56,697 nucleotides of DNA from Roseibium sp. MMSF_3544. GTDB taxonomy: Bacteria; Pseudomonadota; Alphaproteobacteria; Rhizobiales; Stappiaceae. Below the pieces are notes generated by a model. The model ran no database searches, was not told the DNA's origin, and saw only the letters and a list, made by a program, of their open reading frames with translations. Below are positions 1 through 8,543 of this stretch, in pieces (the stretch's first letter is position 1; the number at the start of each line of letters is the position of its first letter). The DNA lies in assembly GCF_030732845.1 (NCBI RefSeq), contig NZ_JASHKA010000031.1, positions 1 to 56,697 on the forward strand, in the 5' to 3' direction. Made by a program: the position numbers and the translations under genes.

Positions 1-34
1 CTCCCCACAAGGGGGAGGGGTTAGGGGTGGGGGT
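1..34. repeat. GC-rich palindromic intergenic repeat (partial)
   Basis: The window opens with CTCCCC-acaag-GGGGAG followed by G-rich runs. This can fold into a short hairpin downstream of the minus-strand gene ending at 71 and could act as its transcription end. The CTCCCC/GGGGAG type with a following G-rich tail recurs between genes in many Hyphomicrobiales (general knowledge). The copy is probably cut by the window edge, so its full extent is unknown. Confidence 0.4.
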
Positions 35-70
35 CCAAAGGCCATCAGGCTTCCGGACCAGCCTCCGACC

Positions 71-1195
71 TCACTCAAGAACTTCAGCAACAGAATACTT
101 CGTTAGCTGATCCGGATCGACCGTTACACCGAGACCGGGTCCTGACGGCACGTGCACGCGCCCGCTTCGCACCGGGAACGGTTCGGTCAGAATATCGTCC
201 TCGGCGTAGTAGGTTGCCATATAGAATTCGCATTGCAGGATCAGATCCGGAACCGCGGCCATGAGATGCGTGCCGGCTGCGTGGGCAAGGCCGGTTTCGA
301 ACATGCAGCCGCCATAGACCTCGATCCCGGCAGCCCGCGCAATCGCGGCAACTTCGAGAGCACGGCGAATGCCACCCGACTTCATGATCTTGAGCGAGAA
401 GATATCCGCCATGCGGATATTGGCCGCATAGAGCGCGCCCTTCGGATCGAAGACACTTTCATCTGCCATGATCGGCGCGTCGATAACCTGGGTGATATGG
501 GCCATCACGTCGCGTTCGTGCATCTTGACCGGCTGCTCAACGAAGGTCGGACGAAACGCTTCCAGATCACGAACCCGTCGCACGGCATCGTAGGCCGGCA
601 GGCCCTGATTGTAGTCAATGCGGATATCGGCTTCGTCGCCGTAGATCTCACGCATCTTTTCCAGTCGCATCAGATCGAACCGGTGGTCGGAAAATCCAGT
701 CTTGAACTTGAAGATCCTGACGCCGTCCGCCCACATGGCCGCAACATCTTCCAGGTCCTTGTCGAAGTCCGGATTGGCAATGGAAAAACTCATGCCCATG
801 TCGTCGCGCATCCGGCCGCCGACCAACTCGCACACCGACAAGCCGGTGATCTGGCCGGTAATGTCGAGCAATGCCATTTCGAGCGCAGCCTTGGCTTCCG
901 GGTGTCCAACGACAATCTTGTCGGCCATCGACAGGTGCCTTTCCACCTGGATCGGGTCCTGGCCGATCAGATGGGGACGCAGATGAAAGTGCAGGGCCGC
1001 CGCACATCCTTCCGCCGTTCCGGTAAACACCGGCCAGGGCGAGGCCTCGCCCCATCCGGTCAGGCCGGTATCTGTGGTTACCTCCAGGATCGCGACGTGA
1101 ATGCCGGCGACGTCACCGCTGCCATGCGAATGAACCGCCTTTGCGGGAATGTGGATCCGGTGGACCCGGATTTTTTCGATCTTGTGGTTGCTCAC
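71..1195 (-). CDS. Enolase-superfamily enzyme, muconate-lactonizing (MLE) subgroup; racemase or dehydratase
   Basis: A 374-residue member of the mandelate racemase/MLE family, of normal length. I choose the GTG at 1195 because GGAG lies 7-8 nt upstream; a longer reading to 1264 has no family similarity. The acid/base signature of the MLE subgroup is complete: a KxK lysine pair (FKFKTG), metal ligands in DYNQG, VEQP and MADES, and a second catalytic lysine in SLKIMKSGG, then a C-terminal FETGLAHAAG segment. Two opposed lysines fit a 1,1-proton-transfer epimerase or a beta-elimination. Family members in marine alphaproteobacteria include cis-3-hydroxyproline dehydratase and hydroxyproline betaine epimerase (established). 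As the last gene of an operon with a TRAP transporter and an amino-acid dehydrogenase, it probably acts on an amino acid or its betaine. The exact substrate cannot be read from sequence. Confidence 0.85.
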   Translation of the reverse strand: MSNHKIEKIRVHRIHIPAKAVHSHGSGDVAGIHVAILEVTTDTGLTGWGEASPWPVFTGTAEGCAAALHFHLRPHLIGQDPIQVERHLSMADKIVVGHPEAKAALEMALLDITGQITGLSVCELVGGRMRDDMGMSFSIANPDFDKDLEDVAAMWADGVRIFKFKTGFSDHRFDLMRLEKMREIYGDEADIRIDYNQGLPAYDAVRRVRDLEAFRPTFVEQPVKMHERDVMAHITQVIDAPIMADESVFDPKGALYAANIRMADIFSLKIMKSGGIRRALEVAAIARAAGIEVYGGCMFETGLAHAAGTHLMAAVPDLILQCEFYMATYYAEDDILTEPFPVRSGRVHVPSGPGLGVTVDPDQLTKYSVAEVLE

Positions 1196-1238
1196 GCAGG
1201 GCTCCGGAAAGCAAGGAAGGGTCGATGGGAACGGGCTG

Positions 1239-1673
1239 CTATTCTGGACGAACGACCAAAACACAGCAGGACGCGAAGCGCGACACCCGAGCTGCGTTCG
1301 GGCCGATGAAGAGATCCTTCACAGTTGGACGGTTTGCACCGATGACAATGAACCGGGCAGACAGATCGTCCGCATGCGAGATCAGTTTTTCGTAAACGAC
1401 ACCCCGCAGCACCTCCGTCGTGTGGGGCACCGATTTCCAGTCAAACTGGCCCGCATAAGCGGCGAGATCCTTGCGGGCGTCCACCTCGACCTGGTCGCGC
1501 ATCTCTTCGGGAATGTAGGCCTGGACATATGTGTTCTGCTGATCCGGGATTACGAAGACCAGCTCGACTTCAGCATCGTGGCTTTGCGCAAGCATGATTG
1601 CTTCCTCCACCACACAGGCGTCGGACTCCCGGTGATGCAGATCCACGGCGGCAATGATCTTGACGTCTGCCAT
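1239..1673 (-). CDS. Universal stress protein, UspA family
   Basis: A 144-residue single Usp domain. It begins with a beta strand and ends with the typical CVLVVRPE strand. The nucleotide-binding loop reads IGANRPTVKDLFIGPNAARV; this keeps the G-x-N and G-P-N turns but departs from the strict G2xG9xG(S/T) ATP motif, so nucleotide binding is uncertain. Start ATG has AAGGGG 7 nt upstream. It lies between the TRAP large permease and the enolase-family gene. Usp proteins are known partners of TRAP transporters (TeaD modulates TeaABC), so a role in tuning the adjacent transporter is a reasonable inference. Confidence 0.88.
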   Translation of the reverse strand: MADVKIIAAVDLHHRESDACVVEEAIMLAQSHDAEVELVFVIPDQQNTYVQAYIPEEMRDQVEVDARKDLAAYAGQFDWKSVPHTTEVLRGVVYEKLISHADDLSARFIVIGANRPTVKDLFIGPNAARVSRFASCCVLVVRPE

Positions 1674-1712
1674 GACGAGACCCCTTTGAACGCTGAATGC
1701 GAATGCGAAACA

Positions 1713-1734
1713 GGAGGCGGCAGCAGCCGCCTCC
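1713..1734 (-). other. Stem-loop between dctM and the usp gene
   Basis: A perfect 9-bp stem (GGAGGCGGC/GCCGCCTCC) with a 4-nt loop in the 69-nt spacer. There is no U-run, so it is more likely an mRNA processing or stabilising element than a full terminator. Confidence 0.5.
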
Positions 1735-1742
1735 AGCCAAAG

Positions 1743-3053
1743 TCACCCTCGAGGACCGCGCATGTTTTCCGGCAGGAAGGTGGCCAACTCGGGAACGAAG
1801 ATCATCACGAAGACCATCAACACCATGATCAGGAACAGCGGGACCGCGGTCTTGGCGATGTAGCCCATTTCGTGATTGGTAATCCCCTGCATGACGAACA
1901 GGTTGAACCCGATCGGCGGGGTGATCTGAGCCATTTCAACCACGATCACAATGAAGATCCCGAACCAGATCAGATCAATGCCCGCGCCGACGACCATTTC
2001 CTGAACGATCGCCATGGTCAGCACGACAGAGGAAATTCCGTCGAGGAACATGCCGAGCAGGATGTAAAACAGCATGAGCGCCATCAGGAGCGAGAATGTT
2101 GAAAGTTGCAGGCTCTCGATGAATTCGGCCAGGGCCCGCGGCAACCCGGTAAAGCCCATTGCGAGCGTCAGGGCCGTCGCGCCCATCAGGATCAGCGCGA
2201 TCATCGCCGATGTCCTGGTTGCGCCAAGCAGACTGTCGATGAAGGTCTGTTTCGTAAGCGAGCCTTGTGCGGCCGCCAGGATGAACGCCCCGATAACACC
2301 GATGGAGGCCGCCTCGGTTGCGGTCGCCCAACCGCCATACATGGATCCGATGACAACAAGGATAAGCAGGATGATCGGGATCAGAAACCGGCTTTCGCGC
2401 AGCTTTTCGGAAAAACTCATGCGATTGGCAATCGTCGGCACTTCCTTGGGCCGCAGGAACGACCAGCCCGCCACGTAAGCCATGAACATGCCCGCAAGCA
2501 CGATGCCCGGCAGAATACCGGCCATGAACAGCTTGGAAATCGACTGCTCGACGGCAACACCATAAACAATCAGCGTCAGCGACGGCGGGATCATCAGCCC
2601 GAGCGTTGCCGCTCCGGTCAGCGTTCCGATCGTCATGTATTCGGGATAGCCGCGTTTCCTGAGTTCCGGGATCGACATCTTGCCGACAGTGGTCAGGGTT
2701 GCGGCGGACGAACCCGACACGGCCGCAAAAATCGTGCAGCCGACGATGTTGACGTGGACAAGACCTCCCGGCAGGCGTTGCATCCAGGGACTGAGGCCAC
2801 GAAACATGTCCTGCGATAATCGACTTCGGAACAGGATTTCGCCCATCCAGATGAAGAGTGGTAGCGCGGTCAGGGTCCAACTGGACGATCCTGTCCAGAT
2901 GCGCGTCAGCATGGCATCGCCGGCAGGGCGCGAGGTGAACATTTCAAGCCCGAGATAGGCAACACCGAAAAGGGCCAGCCCGACCCAGACGCCCGTTCCC
3001 AGAAGCAGGAACAGAACGAACAGGAAAATGAGAACGAGGTAGAACTCTTCCAT
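1743..3053 (-). CDS. TRAP transporter large permease, DctM type
   Basis: A 436-residue very hydrophobic protein with about 12 membrane segments. It shows DctM hallmarks: the N-terminal GTGVWVGLALFGVAYLG segment, the conserved GSSAATLTTVGKMSIPELRKRGY loop near residues 115-135, and IPPSLTLIVYG. It forms the Na+-driven transport channel of a TRAP system with the small permease 3 nt upstream and the periplasmic binding protein. The start has a strong AGGAGGAG site that lies within the end of the upstream gene, suggesting translational coupling. Substrate is unknown; the downstream enolase-family enzyme and upstream dehydrogenase point to an amino-acid-like compound. Confidence 0.95.
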   Translation of the reverse strand: MEEFYLVLIFLFVLFLLLGTGVWVGLALFGVAYLGLEMFTSRPAGDAMLTRIWTGSSSWTLTALPLFIWMGEILFRSRLSQDMFRGLSPWMQRLPGGLVHVNIVGCTIFAAVSGSSAATLTTVGKMSIPELRKRGYPEYMTIGTLTGAATLGLMIPPSLTLIVYGVAVEQSISKLFMAGILPGIVLAGMFMAYVAGWSFLRPKEVPTIANRMSFSEKLRESRFLIPIILLILVVIGSMYGGWATATEAASIGVIGAFILAAAQGSLTKQTFIDSLLGATRTSAMIALILMGATALTLAMGFTGLPRALAEFIESLQLSTFSLLMALMLFYILLGMFLDGISSVVLTMAIVQEMVVGAGIDLIWFGIFIVIVVEMAQITPPIGFNLFVMQGITNHEMGYIAKTAVPLFLIMVLMVFVMIFVPELATFLPENMRGPRG

Positions 3054-3056
3054 GTC

Positions 3057-3584
3057 TTACTCCTCCTGCGCTTTTCCGCCGGGGACGTGGATATTGTCGC
3101 GGCCGGTAAACAGCGTTGTTACAAGATTGTCGAATGCACAGATGGCCAGAAGCACTGTTCCGATGGCCATGGACATCTGCGGTATCCAGATCGGCCAGGC
3201 GTCATGGCCCTGGCTGATTTCGTTGAAGCGATAGCTTTCATACGTGAACTTGATGGCATAGCGCGCGAACAGATAAGTCAGGTAGCTGGCAATCGCCCAG
3301 CACCAGATCTCACCAAACTTGCGGTAGCGCCCAAGTGCAGTCAGCAACAGGCTGACCCGAATGTGGCTGCCGCTGTTGAGCGCGTAAGGCAAGGCAAGGA
3401 AGGATGCCGCTGCCATGCAGTAACCCGTGAAGTCGGGCGCGCCGGTGATGATCCCGCCACCCCATCTTGCGACCATCTGCGAGGCCACGAAGAACAGGAT
3501 GAGAATCAGGAAAATCGCCCCCAGATATCCAGCGAATTTATAGAGCGCATCAAGACTGGTGCGCAAAAGCTTGAAAATAGCCAC
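3057..3584 (-). CDS. TRAP transporter small permease, DctQ type
   Basis: A 175-residue integral membrane protein with four predicted helices (about residues 18-40, 55-75, 95-115 and 138-160), the usual DctQ layout. GTG start preceded by GGGGGA. It bridges the binding protein and DctM in the inner membrane. It lies between the genes for those two proteins, with 3 nt separating it from dctM. Confidence 0.92.
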   Translation of the reverse strand: MAIFKLLRTSLDALYKFAGYLGAIFLILILFFVASQMVARWGGGIITGAPDFTGYCMAAASFLALPYALNSGSHIRVSLLLTALGRYRKFGEIWCWAIASYLTYLFARYAIKFTYESYRFNEISQGHDAWPIWIPQMSMAIGTVLLAICAFDNLVTTLFTGRDNIHVPGGKAQEE

Positions 3585-3610
3585 CGCCGTCCCCCTTCAA
3601 AAGCATATGT

Positions 3611-3631
3611 GCCCGGCGGAAACCGCCGGGC
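3611..3631 (-). other. Stem-loop downstream of dctP
   Basis: A perfect 9-bp stem (GCCCGGCGG/CCGCCGGGC) with an AAA loop, between the binding-protein stop and the permease start. No U-run follows. Placement suggests mRNA stabilisation or partial termination that keeps the binding protein in excess over the permeases. The same arrangement occurs after the other two binding-protein genes in this window. Confidence 0.6.
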
Positions 3632-3652
3632 AGAAGTGTTCATGCGGGTAGT

Positions 3653-4633
3653 CTATTGCTGTGCCTTGAAGGCATCGACGATGGCCTTGCCTTGTTCGCC
3701 GGCAGTTTCAAGCCATTCTCCGGTCATGGTCTCGCCGATGGCCCGCAGTTCCCCGGCCATGGTGTCGCTCACGCGACCGGTGGTCATGCCGTTCTTGCCC
3801 AGCTCGTTCACGGTGAACTCGTTGTACTGGATGGAGCGCCAGTCACCGGCATATTCGGCCATGGCCGCACACCCGTTGATCACGTTCTTGGTGGTGTCGT
3901 CCAGCGCGTTCCAGCTGTCCATGTTGACCATGACGTAGTTCCGCGGCAACCACGCATCAGCAGCGTAATAGTGGGACAGGCTTTCCCAGATCTTGCGGTC
4001 GTAACCGGTGGATCCGGAAGACACCATGCCCTGTGCGACACCTGTTGCGAAGGCCTGGCTGATTTCCGCTGCCTCGATTTGTACCGGCTGCATGCCTGCG
4101 AGCTCTGCCATTCTTGCACTGGCGTTGTTATAGGTGCGGAACTTCAGGCCCTTGACGTCTTCAAGAGAGTTCACTTCACGGTCGAAATAAAGACCCTGCG
4201 CCGGCCACGGCACGGAATAAAGCAGGTGAAGGTTCTGGTCCGCGAGGATTTCGGTCAGCGGCTCTTTTGCCACTTCCCAAAGCTTTTCGGAATCTTCGAA
4301 GGATGTCGCCAGGAACGGCACGCTGTCGAAGCCGAAGATGGCGTTCTCGTTCTGGTGACCTGAGAGCAGACGCTCACCGATCGGCACCTGCCCTGTCTGG
4401 ATCGCACGCTTGATCTCGGCACCCGAATAGAGCGAGCCACCCGGATGGGTCTTGATTTCAAGCGCGCCGCCTGTGCCCAGGGTCACGCATTCGGCGAACT
4501 TCTCACCCGTTGCGGAATGGAAGTTGGTCGCCGCATAGGCCATGGGCATGTCCCATGTTTCAGCGGTTGCGGCGCCTGCCGCGAACGTGGAAACAGCGAC
4601 ACCCGCCATAAGTACTTTGGTAAGTCTGGACAT
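3653..4633 (-). CDS. TRAP transporter periplasmic substrate-binding protein, DctP type
   Basis: A 326-residue secreted protein. The start at 4633 (MSRLTK) has GAGGAGG 6 nt upstream; an in-frame ATG 15 nt earlier only reads through that ribosome site. Residues 1-23 are a Sec signal peptide with an AxA cleavage site (AATA). The mature part has the DctP fold signature, including the HPGGSLYSGAEIKRAIQTG region and the conserved FRTYNNAS arginine segment (about residue 160) that in this family pairs with a substrate carboxylate. It delivers the operon's substrate to DctQM. A carboxylate-bearing amino acid or derivative is the likely ligand (inference). Confidence 0.93.
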   Translation of the reverse strand: MSRLTKVLMAGVAVSTFAAGAATAETWDMPMAYAATNFHSATGEKFAECVTLGTGGALEIKTHPGGSLYSGAEIKRAIQTGQVPIGERLLSGHQNENAIFGFDSVPFLATSFEDSEKLWEVAKEPLTEILADQNLHLLYSVPWPAQGLYFDREVNSLEDVKGLKFRTYNNASARMAELAGMQPVQIEAAEISQAFATGVAQGMVSSGSTGYDRKIWESLSHYYAADAWLPRNYVMVNMDSWNALDDTTKNVINGCAAMAEYAGDWRSIQYNEFTVNELGKNGMTTGRVSDTMAGELRAIGETMTGEWLETAGEQGKAIVDAFKAQQ

Positions 4634-4664
4634 GAAAAACCTCCTCATTCTAGTCCCCTCATGC

Positions 4665-4678
4665 CCCGCGGCCGCGGG
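4665..4678. other. 14-bp perfect palindrome between the dehydrogenase gene and dctP
   Basis: CCCGCGG/CCGCGGG lies in the 69-nt gap ahead of dctP. With no loop it would be a poor RNA hairpin. It may be a protein site or chance in GC-rich DNA. Confidence 0.3.
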
Positions 4679-4702
4679 ACACGCTACTCTTGTGTGGCCG
4701 GT

Positions 4703-5956
4703 CTAGAACCGCTGCGGGTCATAGGCCGACAAGTCGATATTCTGGCGATCCCCCGAAATGAGGCCTGCCAGAATCCGTCCGGTCTTGGGCCCGGCCGTCA
4801 GGCCGATGTGATGGTGTCCAAAACCAGCAAAAACGCCCGATGCCCCGATTTCTCCGATCAGTGGCAAACTGTCGGAAGGAGCCGGACGGTGACCGAGCCA
4901 GCTTTCTTCCTTTTCGAACGTCATATTCGGAAATGTCTGCGCCACCTTCCTGCGCAGAAGCTCGAGCGGCGCCTTTGAGGCCGGCGCCTCCAGACCGCCA
5001 AATTCGACAACACCGGCGCAGCGCAATCCCGCCTTCATCGGTGTTGCGACAAACTTGCCGCTGGTGACCATCATCGGTGTGCGCGGACCGTTTTCCGCGG
5101 ACCGGAAGACGATGTGATACCCGCGTTCAGATTCCAACGGCACGCTCAGTCCGAGTTTTTTTGCCAGCGCCCCGGACCAGACACCAGTTGCCAGAATGAC
5201 TTCGGTGCAGTCCAGATCTTCACCCGTCGTGACGACCTTCGTCACCCGTCCACCAGTGAGATCGAAATCCTTAACCTCGGCCTTCACGAAGACCGCACCA
5301 AGCTCTTTGGCTTCTTCTGCCAGGGCAGCAATGTAGCGGCCGGGATCACGGATGTAGCCATGATCGTGCATCACCGCGAGGAGGTTCATGTCTGCCGCGA
5401 GATTCGGCTCATATTCCTGGACCGCAGGCCCTTCCAGCAGCTCTGGCTCAAAGCCGGCGAGGCGACGTAGCATCCAGGTGTAATGATCGCCTTCAAACGC
5501 CTCTCGCGAGGGATAGACAAAGCTGTAGTCTGAACTGACCAGCCACTCTTCTGCCTGCGTGCCTTTTGAAAGTGCTTCGTGCTGGGAGGGCGAATCGTAG
5601 AGGATCGGCGCGAGCCCTTCGGAAATCCGGCGCGTGTCCTTGTCATTTGCATGCGACAGGTATTTCAAAAGCCAGGGTGTCAGTTTCGGCAAGTAAGACC
5701 AGCGCAGGAACAGCGGAAAATCCGGATCAAGAAGCATCCGCGGACTGTTGCGAACCATGCCCGGCGCTGTGACGGGCGCAACAGAACAAGCCGCGATCAC
5801 GCCGGCATTGCCGTAGGAAGTGGAAGAGGAACTGCCCGGCTCCACGCGGTCCACCACCGTAACCTTGACACCGGCGCGGCGAAGCCAGATCGCAGAGGAG
5901 ACGCCGACGACGCCAGCACCGATCACTACGACATGGTTTGACGCCGCTCCGTTCAT
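4703..5956 (-). CDS. FAD-dependent D-amino-acid dehydrogenase (DadA-like)
   Basis: A 417-residue DAO-family flavoprotein. The N-terminus carries the Rossmann dinucleotide motif VVVIGAGVVGVSSA, then the acidic end of beta-2 (VVDRVEPG). The C-terminus has the second FAD contact GHRPAPSDSLPLIG and FAGFGHHHIGLTAGP. There is no signal peptide. DadA-type enzymes oxidise D-amino (or imino) acids to 2-oxo acids and pass electrons to the respiratory chain (established). The gene begins 4 nt after the ThDP enzyme and precedes the TRAP genes, so the pair may convert an imported amino acid to a 2-oxo acid and then cleave or condense it. Other DAO substrates such as hydroxyproline, sarcosine or opines are possible. 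Confidence 0.85.
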   Translation of the reverse strand: MNGAASNHVVVIGAGVVGVSSAIWLRRAGVKVTVVDRVEPGSSSSTSYGNAGVIAACSVAPVTAPGMVRNSPRMLLDPDFPLFLRWSYLPKLTPWLLKYLSHANDKDTRRISEGLAPILYDSPSQHEALSKGTQAEEWLVSSDYSFVYPSREAFEGDHYTWMLRRLAGFEPELLEGPAVQEYEPNLAADMNLLAVMHDHGYIRDPGRYIAALAEEAKELGAVFVKAEVKDFDLTGGRVTKVVTTGEDLDCTEVILATGVWSGALAKKLGLSVPLESERGYHIVFRSAENGPRTPMMVTSGKFVATPMKAGLRCAGVVEFGGLEAPASKAPLELLRRKVAQTFPNMTFEKEESWLGHRPAPSDSLPLIGEIGASGVFAGFGHHHIGLTAGPKTGRILAGLISGDRQNIDLSAYDPQRF

Positions 5957-5960
5957 GACA

Positions 5961-7664
5961 TCAGCCCATCCAGCGCCGCACCGGGGCGGCGGCTTCTTCC
6001 AGAGGTTGGCAAATCACGTCGATCAGGGTCGGACCGTCATGCGCAATGGCCTCTTTCATGGCCCGGTCAAGATCTTCTGCCTTTTCCACTTTCCAGGTCT
6101 TCAAGCCGAATGCCTCGGCAACCGCCGCCTGGTCGGTGCGGTTGAAGTCGACATTGTAGTAGCGCTTGTCGCAATCGGCATATTGGCTCGCCTTGATCCA
6201 GCCGAAGGCCGAGTTGGAAAAGACCACATAGGTGATCGGAGCGTTGGCACGCACGACCGTTTCGAGCTCGCCGCAGGCAAACGCGAATGACCCGTCGCCC
6301 ATCAACGCCGCCACCTTGCTGTCCGGACGGCCATACCAGGCACCGAGCGCTGCCGACAGCGAATAACCAAGAGCGCCGTGAGCGCGGTTTGTAATGTATT
6401 GCCGCCCAGGGTGCTTCTGCTGCGAGTAGGCATTGTAATAAGGGCAGCTTGTTCCAGGATCCGAAACCACAATCGCATCATCAGGAAGGTTTTTGTTCAA
6501 TGTGTCAATGATCTGCTCGGGAACGATCAGGTCTGCGTCGCTTTTGGCCAGTGCCTGGAATTTCGCGAATTTGCGTTCCTTGATGTCGGCAACCTTCACC
6601 GCCCCGCCAAATGCGGGCAAGTCGCCAGAGCGCGCGTCGAGATAAGCATTGGCTTCCCCAAGTGCCAGCTTCAGGTCGGCAACCACGCCAACCTCGGTCG
6701 GGTAGTTGGCACCAATTGTCATCGGGTCGCTGTCGAAATGGACGATCCGCTGACCCGGCTTGGGCGCTTCCCAGCGCGATGTCGTTGTCGATCCGGCGCG
6801 GCAGCCCATGAACACAACAAGATCGGCCGCCTCCATCATCTCCCAGGTCTCGTCCGTGCCGCCATTCGACCCGACAACACCAAGCGACAGAGGATGAGTG
6901 TCCGCCAGGGAGCCCTTGCCGGAAATGGACGTCGCCACCGCCAGATCCAGACGGCTCGCCAACCGGTCAAGTTCGTCCATGGCGCCAGCGATCACGACAC
7001 CGCCGCCACAGACGATCAGCGGTGATCTGGCCGTCAGGATCGCCTCGACCGCCGCCTCGATGGCACCCGGCTCGGGCGCTGCGCGATAGCTCGGAAAAGT
7101 CTGGTGCTTCGGATCACCCCAGATGTCGTCGACCGGAACCGGATCATACTGAATGTCGTAAGGCAACCCGAGATGAGAGGAGCCGGAGCGGCCCGTGGTC
7201 ATGGCGCGGAACGCCTGACGCACCATGCGTGGAATGTGGTCGGCGCGCTTGATCACCGTGTTGAATTTGGTCAGCGGGCGCATCAGCGCCTCCTGATCGA
7301 CCTCGGTCAGGGGGTACTTGCCGTAAGACCCGACTGAGATGTCGGTCGTGATCGAAAGCACCGCAAAGGAGCTCTCATTCGCCTCGATCAGGCCAGGCAG
7401 GATGTATGTGGCACCACCGCCTGAAGGACCCTCGCAAACACCCACGCGTCCGGTTACCCGGGCATAGGCATCTGCCATATAGGTCGCGCTGCGTTCGTCG
7501 CGCGTCAGGACGTGAGTGATGTTGTGGTCGAGGTTATGCATGGCATCGTAAAAGGGCAGCGTCGTGTCGCCGCAAAGCCCGAAAATATGCCTGACGCCAT
7601 GTGCTTCGAGAGACCGCACCATCGCCTCGGCGCCATTCAGTTCGTTTCGCAAAGAATCCCCCAA
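5961..7664 (-). CDS. Thiamine-diphosphate-dependent enzyme, acetolactate synthase/decarboxylase family
   Basis: A 567-residue ThDP enzyme with the usual three-domain order. The N-terminal PYR domain has the catalytic glutamate in the RDERSATYMADAYAR motif (about residue 50), the central domain contains GSNGGTDETWEMM, and the PP domain has GDGSFAFACGELET with the FSNSAFGW cofactor-binding end (about residue 470). The open frame runs on to 8222, but that part overlaps the divergent regulator and its promoter. I place the start at TTG 7664, which has GGGAGG 8 nt upstream. The reaction is unknown: the family includes acetolactate synthase, benzoylformate decarboxylase, sulfoacetaldehyde acetyltransferase and oxalyl-CoA decarboxylase. 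As first gene of the operon it probably handles the 2-oxo acid made by the next gene product. Confidence 0.85.
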   Translation of the reverse strand: MGDSLRNELNGAEAMVRSLEAHGVRHIFGLCGDTTLPFYDAMHNLDHNITHVLTRDERSATYMADAYARVTGRVGVCEGPSGGGATYILPGLIEANESSFAVLSITTDISVGSYGKYPLTEVDQEALMRPLTKFNTVIKRADHIPRMVRQAFRAMTTGRSGSSHLGLPYDIQYDPVPVDDIWGDPKHQTFPSYRAAPEPGAIEAAVEAILTARSPLIVCGGGVVIAGAMDELDRLASRLDLAVATSISGKGSLADTHPLSLGVVGSNGGTDETWEMMEAADLVVFMGCRAGSTTTSRWEAPKPGQRIVHFDSDPMTIGANYPTEVGVVADLKLALGEANAYLDARSGDLPAFGGAVKVADIKERKFAKFQALAKSDADLIVPEQIIDTLNKNLPDDAIVVSDPGTSCPYYNAYSQQKHPGRQYITNRAHGALGYSLSAALGAWYGRPDSKVAALMGDGSFAFACGELETVVRANAPITYVVFSNSAFGWIKASQYADCDKRYYNVDFNRTDQAAVAEAFGLKTWKVEKAEDLDRAMKEAIAHDGPTLIDVICQPLEEAAAPVRRWMG

Positions 7665-7712
7665 GCCTGCTGCCTCCCGAAGGCGATCACGGATTTCGGT
7701 TCTGCACTCAAT

Positions 7713-7723
7713 ATTGTATACAG
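7713..7723. promoter_or_regulatory. Candidate GntR operator (ATTGTATACAG), ThDP operon promoter
   Basis: ATTGTATACAG contains the palindromic core TTGTATACA(G) and lies between the divergent ThDP operon and the GntR gene, 49 nt from the TTG start. The identical 11-mer occurs in opposite orientation at 9348-9358. GntR/FCD regulators typically bind short palindromes of this kind (known for the family). Binding by the gene at 7818 is inferred. Confidence 0.65.
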
Positions 7724-7817
7724 CTCTGTAGGCAAATGTGAAGGCGCAAATGTTCACAAAGCGGTTTTTTTGATTTATCACGAGACGGACAGACTGGATG
7801 TGCACGGCAGGACCACA

Positions 7818-8516
7818 ATGACAAAGCGCCTCAGCAGCGTGGACCGCGTCTACGAGACGCTGCGCGACATGGCGATTAACTTCGACTTCAAGCCCGGCGA
7901 ACGGATCAACGAATCCGCCCTGACGACGAAGCTCGGCGCCAGCCGCACACCGCTGCGCGAGGCACTGAACCGCCTTGTCGCCGAAGGGTTTTTGACACTC
8001 GCAAAGGGCCAGGGTTTCTTTTGCCGCCCGCTGGAGCCGAACAAGGTTCTGGAGCTTTATCAGGCGCGCTGCGCGATCGAGACGGAAGGCATCATTCGCG
8101 GCATCGAAAATGCCAGTGATGAGAAGATCGCCGAGCTTTGCGACTATCTGGACGAATTCGAAAAGACTTATTTCACCTGCACCGACCTCACCGAGGTCTT
8201 GCAACAGGACGAAGAATTTCACCTGCGTCTTGCGGCCCTTTCCGGAAATGGTGAGCTGGTGCGGCTGCTCAGCAATCTGAACGAACGCATTCGCTATGTC
8301 CGTTTGATCAATTTCCGCCAGATCCGCGAGCAGATGCAGGACGGCGCCGGCGAGGATCCGTCTCTACCCGCACATCGCAAGATCGTCGAGGCCGTCAAGA
8401 ACCGGGACACGGAAACGGCGGTCACAGCGCTCCGCAGTCACATCGAACGCCGCAGTGAAGAGACAATCGAACTCGTCCGCCTCGCTTATTCCCAGCTCTA
8501 CGTTCCGAGCTACTAA
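7818..8516 (+). CDS. GntR-family transcriptional regulator, FCD (FadR/VanR) type
   Basis: A 232-residue regulator. Residues about 8-70 form the winged helix, with the canonical recognition stretch LGASRTPLREALNRL. The rest is an all-helical FCD ligand domain with conserved metal-binding positions (D-EFH near residue 130 and a late AHRKI and SHIERR). The open frame begins at 7512, but the ATG at 7818 gives the standard N-terminus and leaves a 153-nt divergent promoter. It most likely represses the ThDP/TRAP operon and the racemase-like gene until an intermediate, probably an organic acid, binds the FCD pocket. Confidence 0.92.
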   Translation: MTKRLSSVDRVYETLRDMAINFDFKPGERINESALTTKLGASRTPLREALNRLVAEGFLTLAKGQGFFCRPLEPNKVLELYQARCAIETEGIIRGIENASDEKIAELCDYLDEFEKTYFTCTDLTEVLQQDEEFHLRLAALSGNGELVRLLSNLNERIRYVRLINFRQIREQMQDGAGEDPSLPAHRKIVEAVKNRDTETAVTALRSHIERRSEETIELVRLAYSQLYVPSY

Positions 8517-8543
8517 ACAGGCTTTCACCGCCGCGAAAGAAAA

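Noticed and set aside
152..1309. 385-codon plus-strand open frame at the left end
   Set aside because: Antisense of the enolase-family and usp genes; no domain pattern or ribosome site.
4665..4678. Terminator before dctP
   Set aside because: The palindrome has no loop and no U-run, and the genes around it appear to be one operon.
7665..8222. N-terminal extension of the ThDP enzyme to 753 residues
   Set aside because: It would cover the GntR gene and the divergent promoter. A TTG with a good ribosome site gives the family-typical 567 residues.
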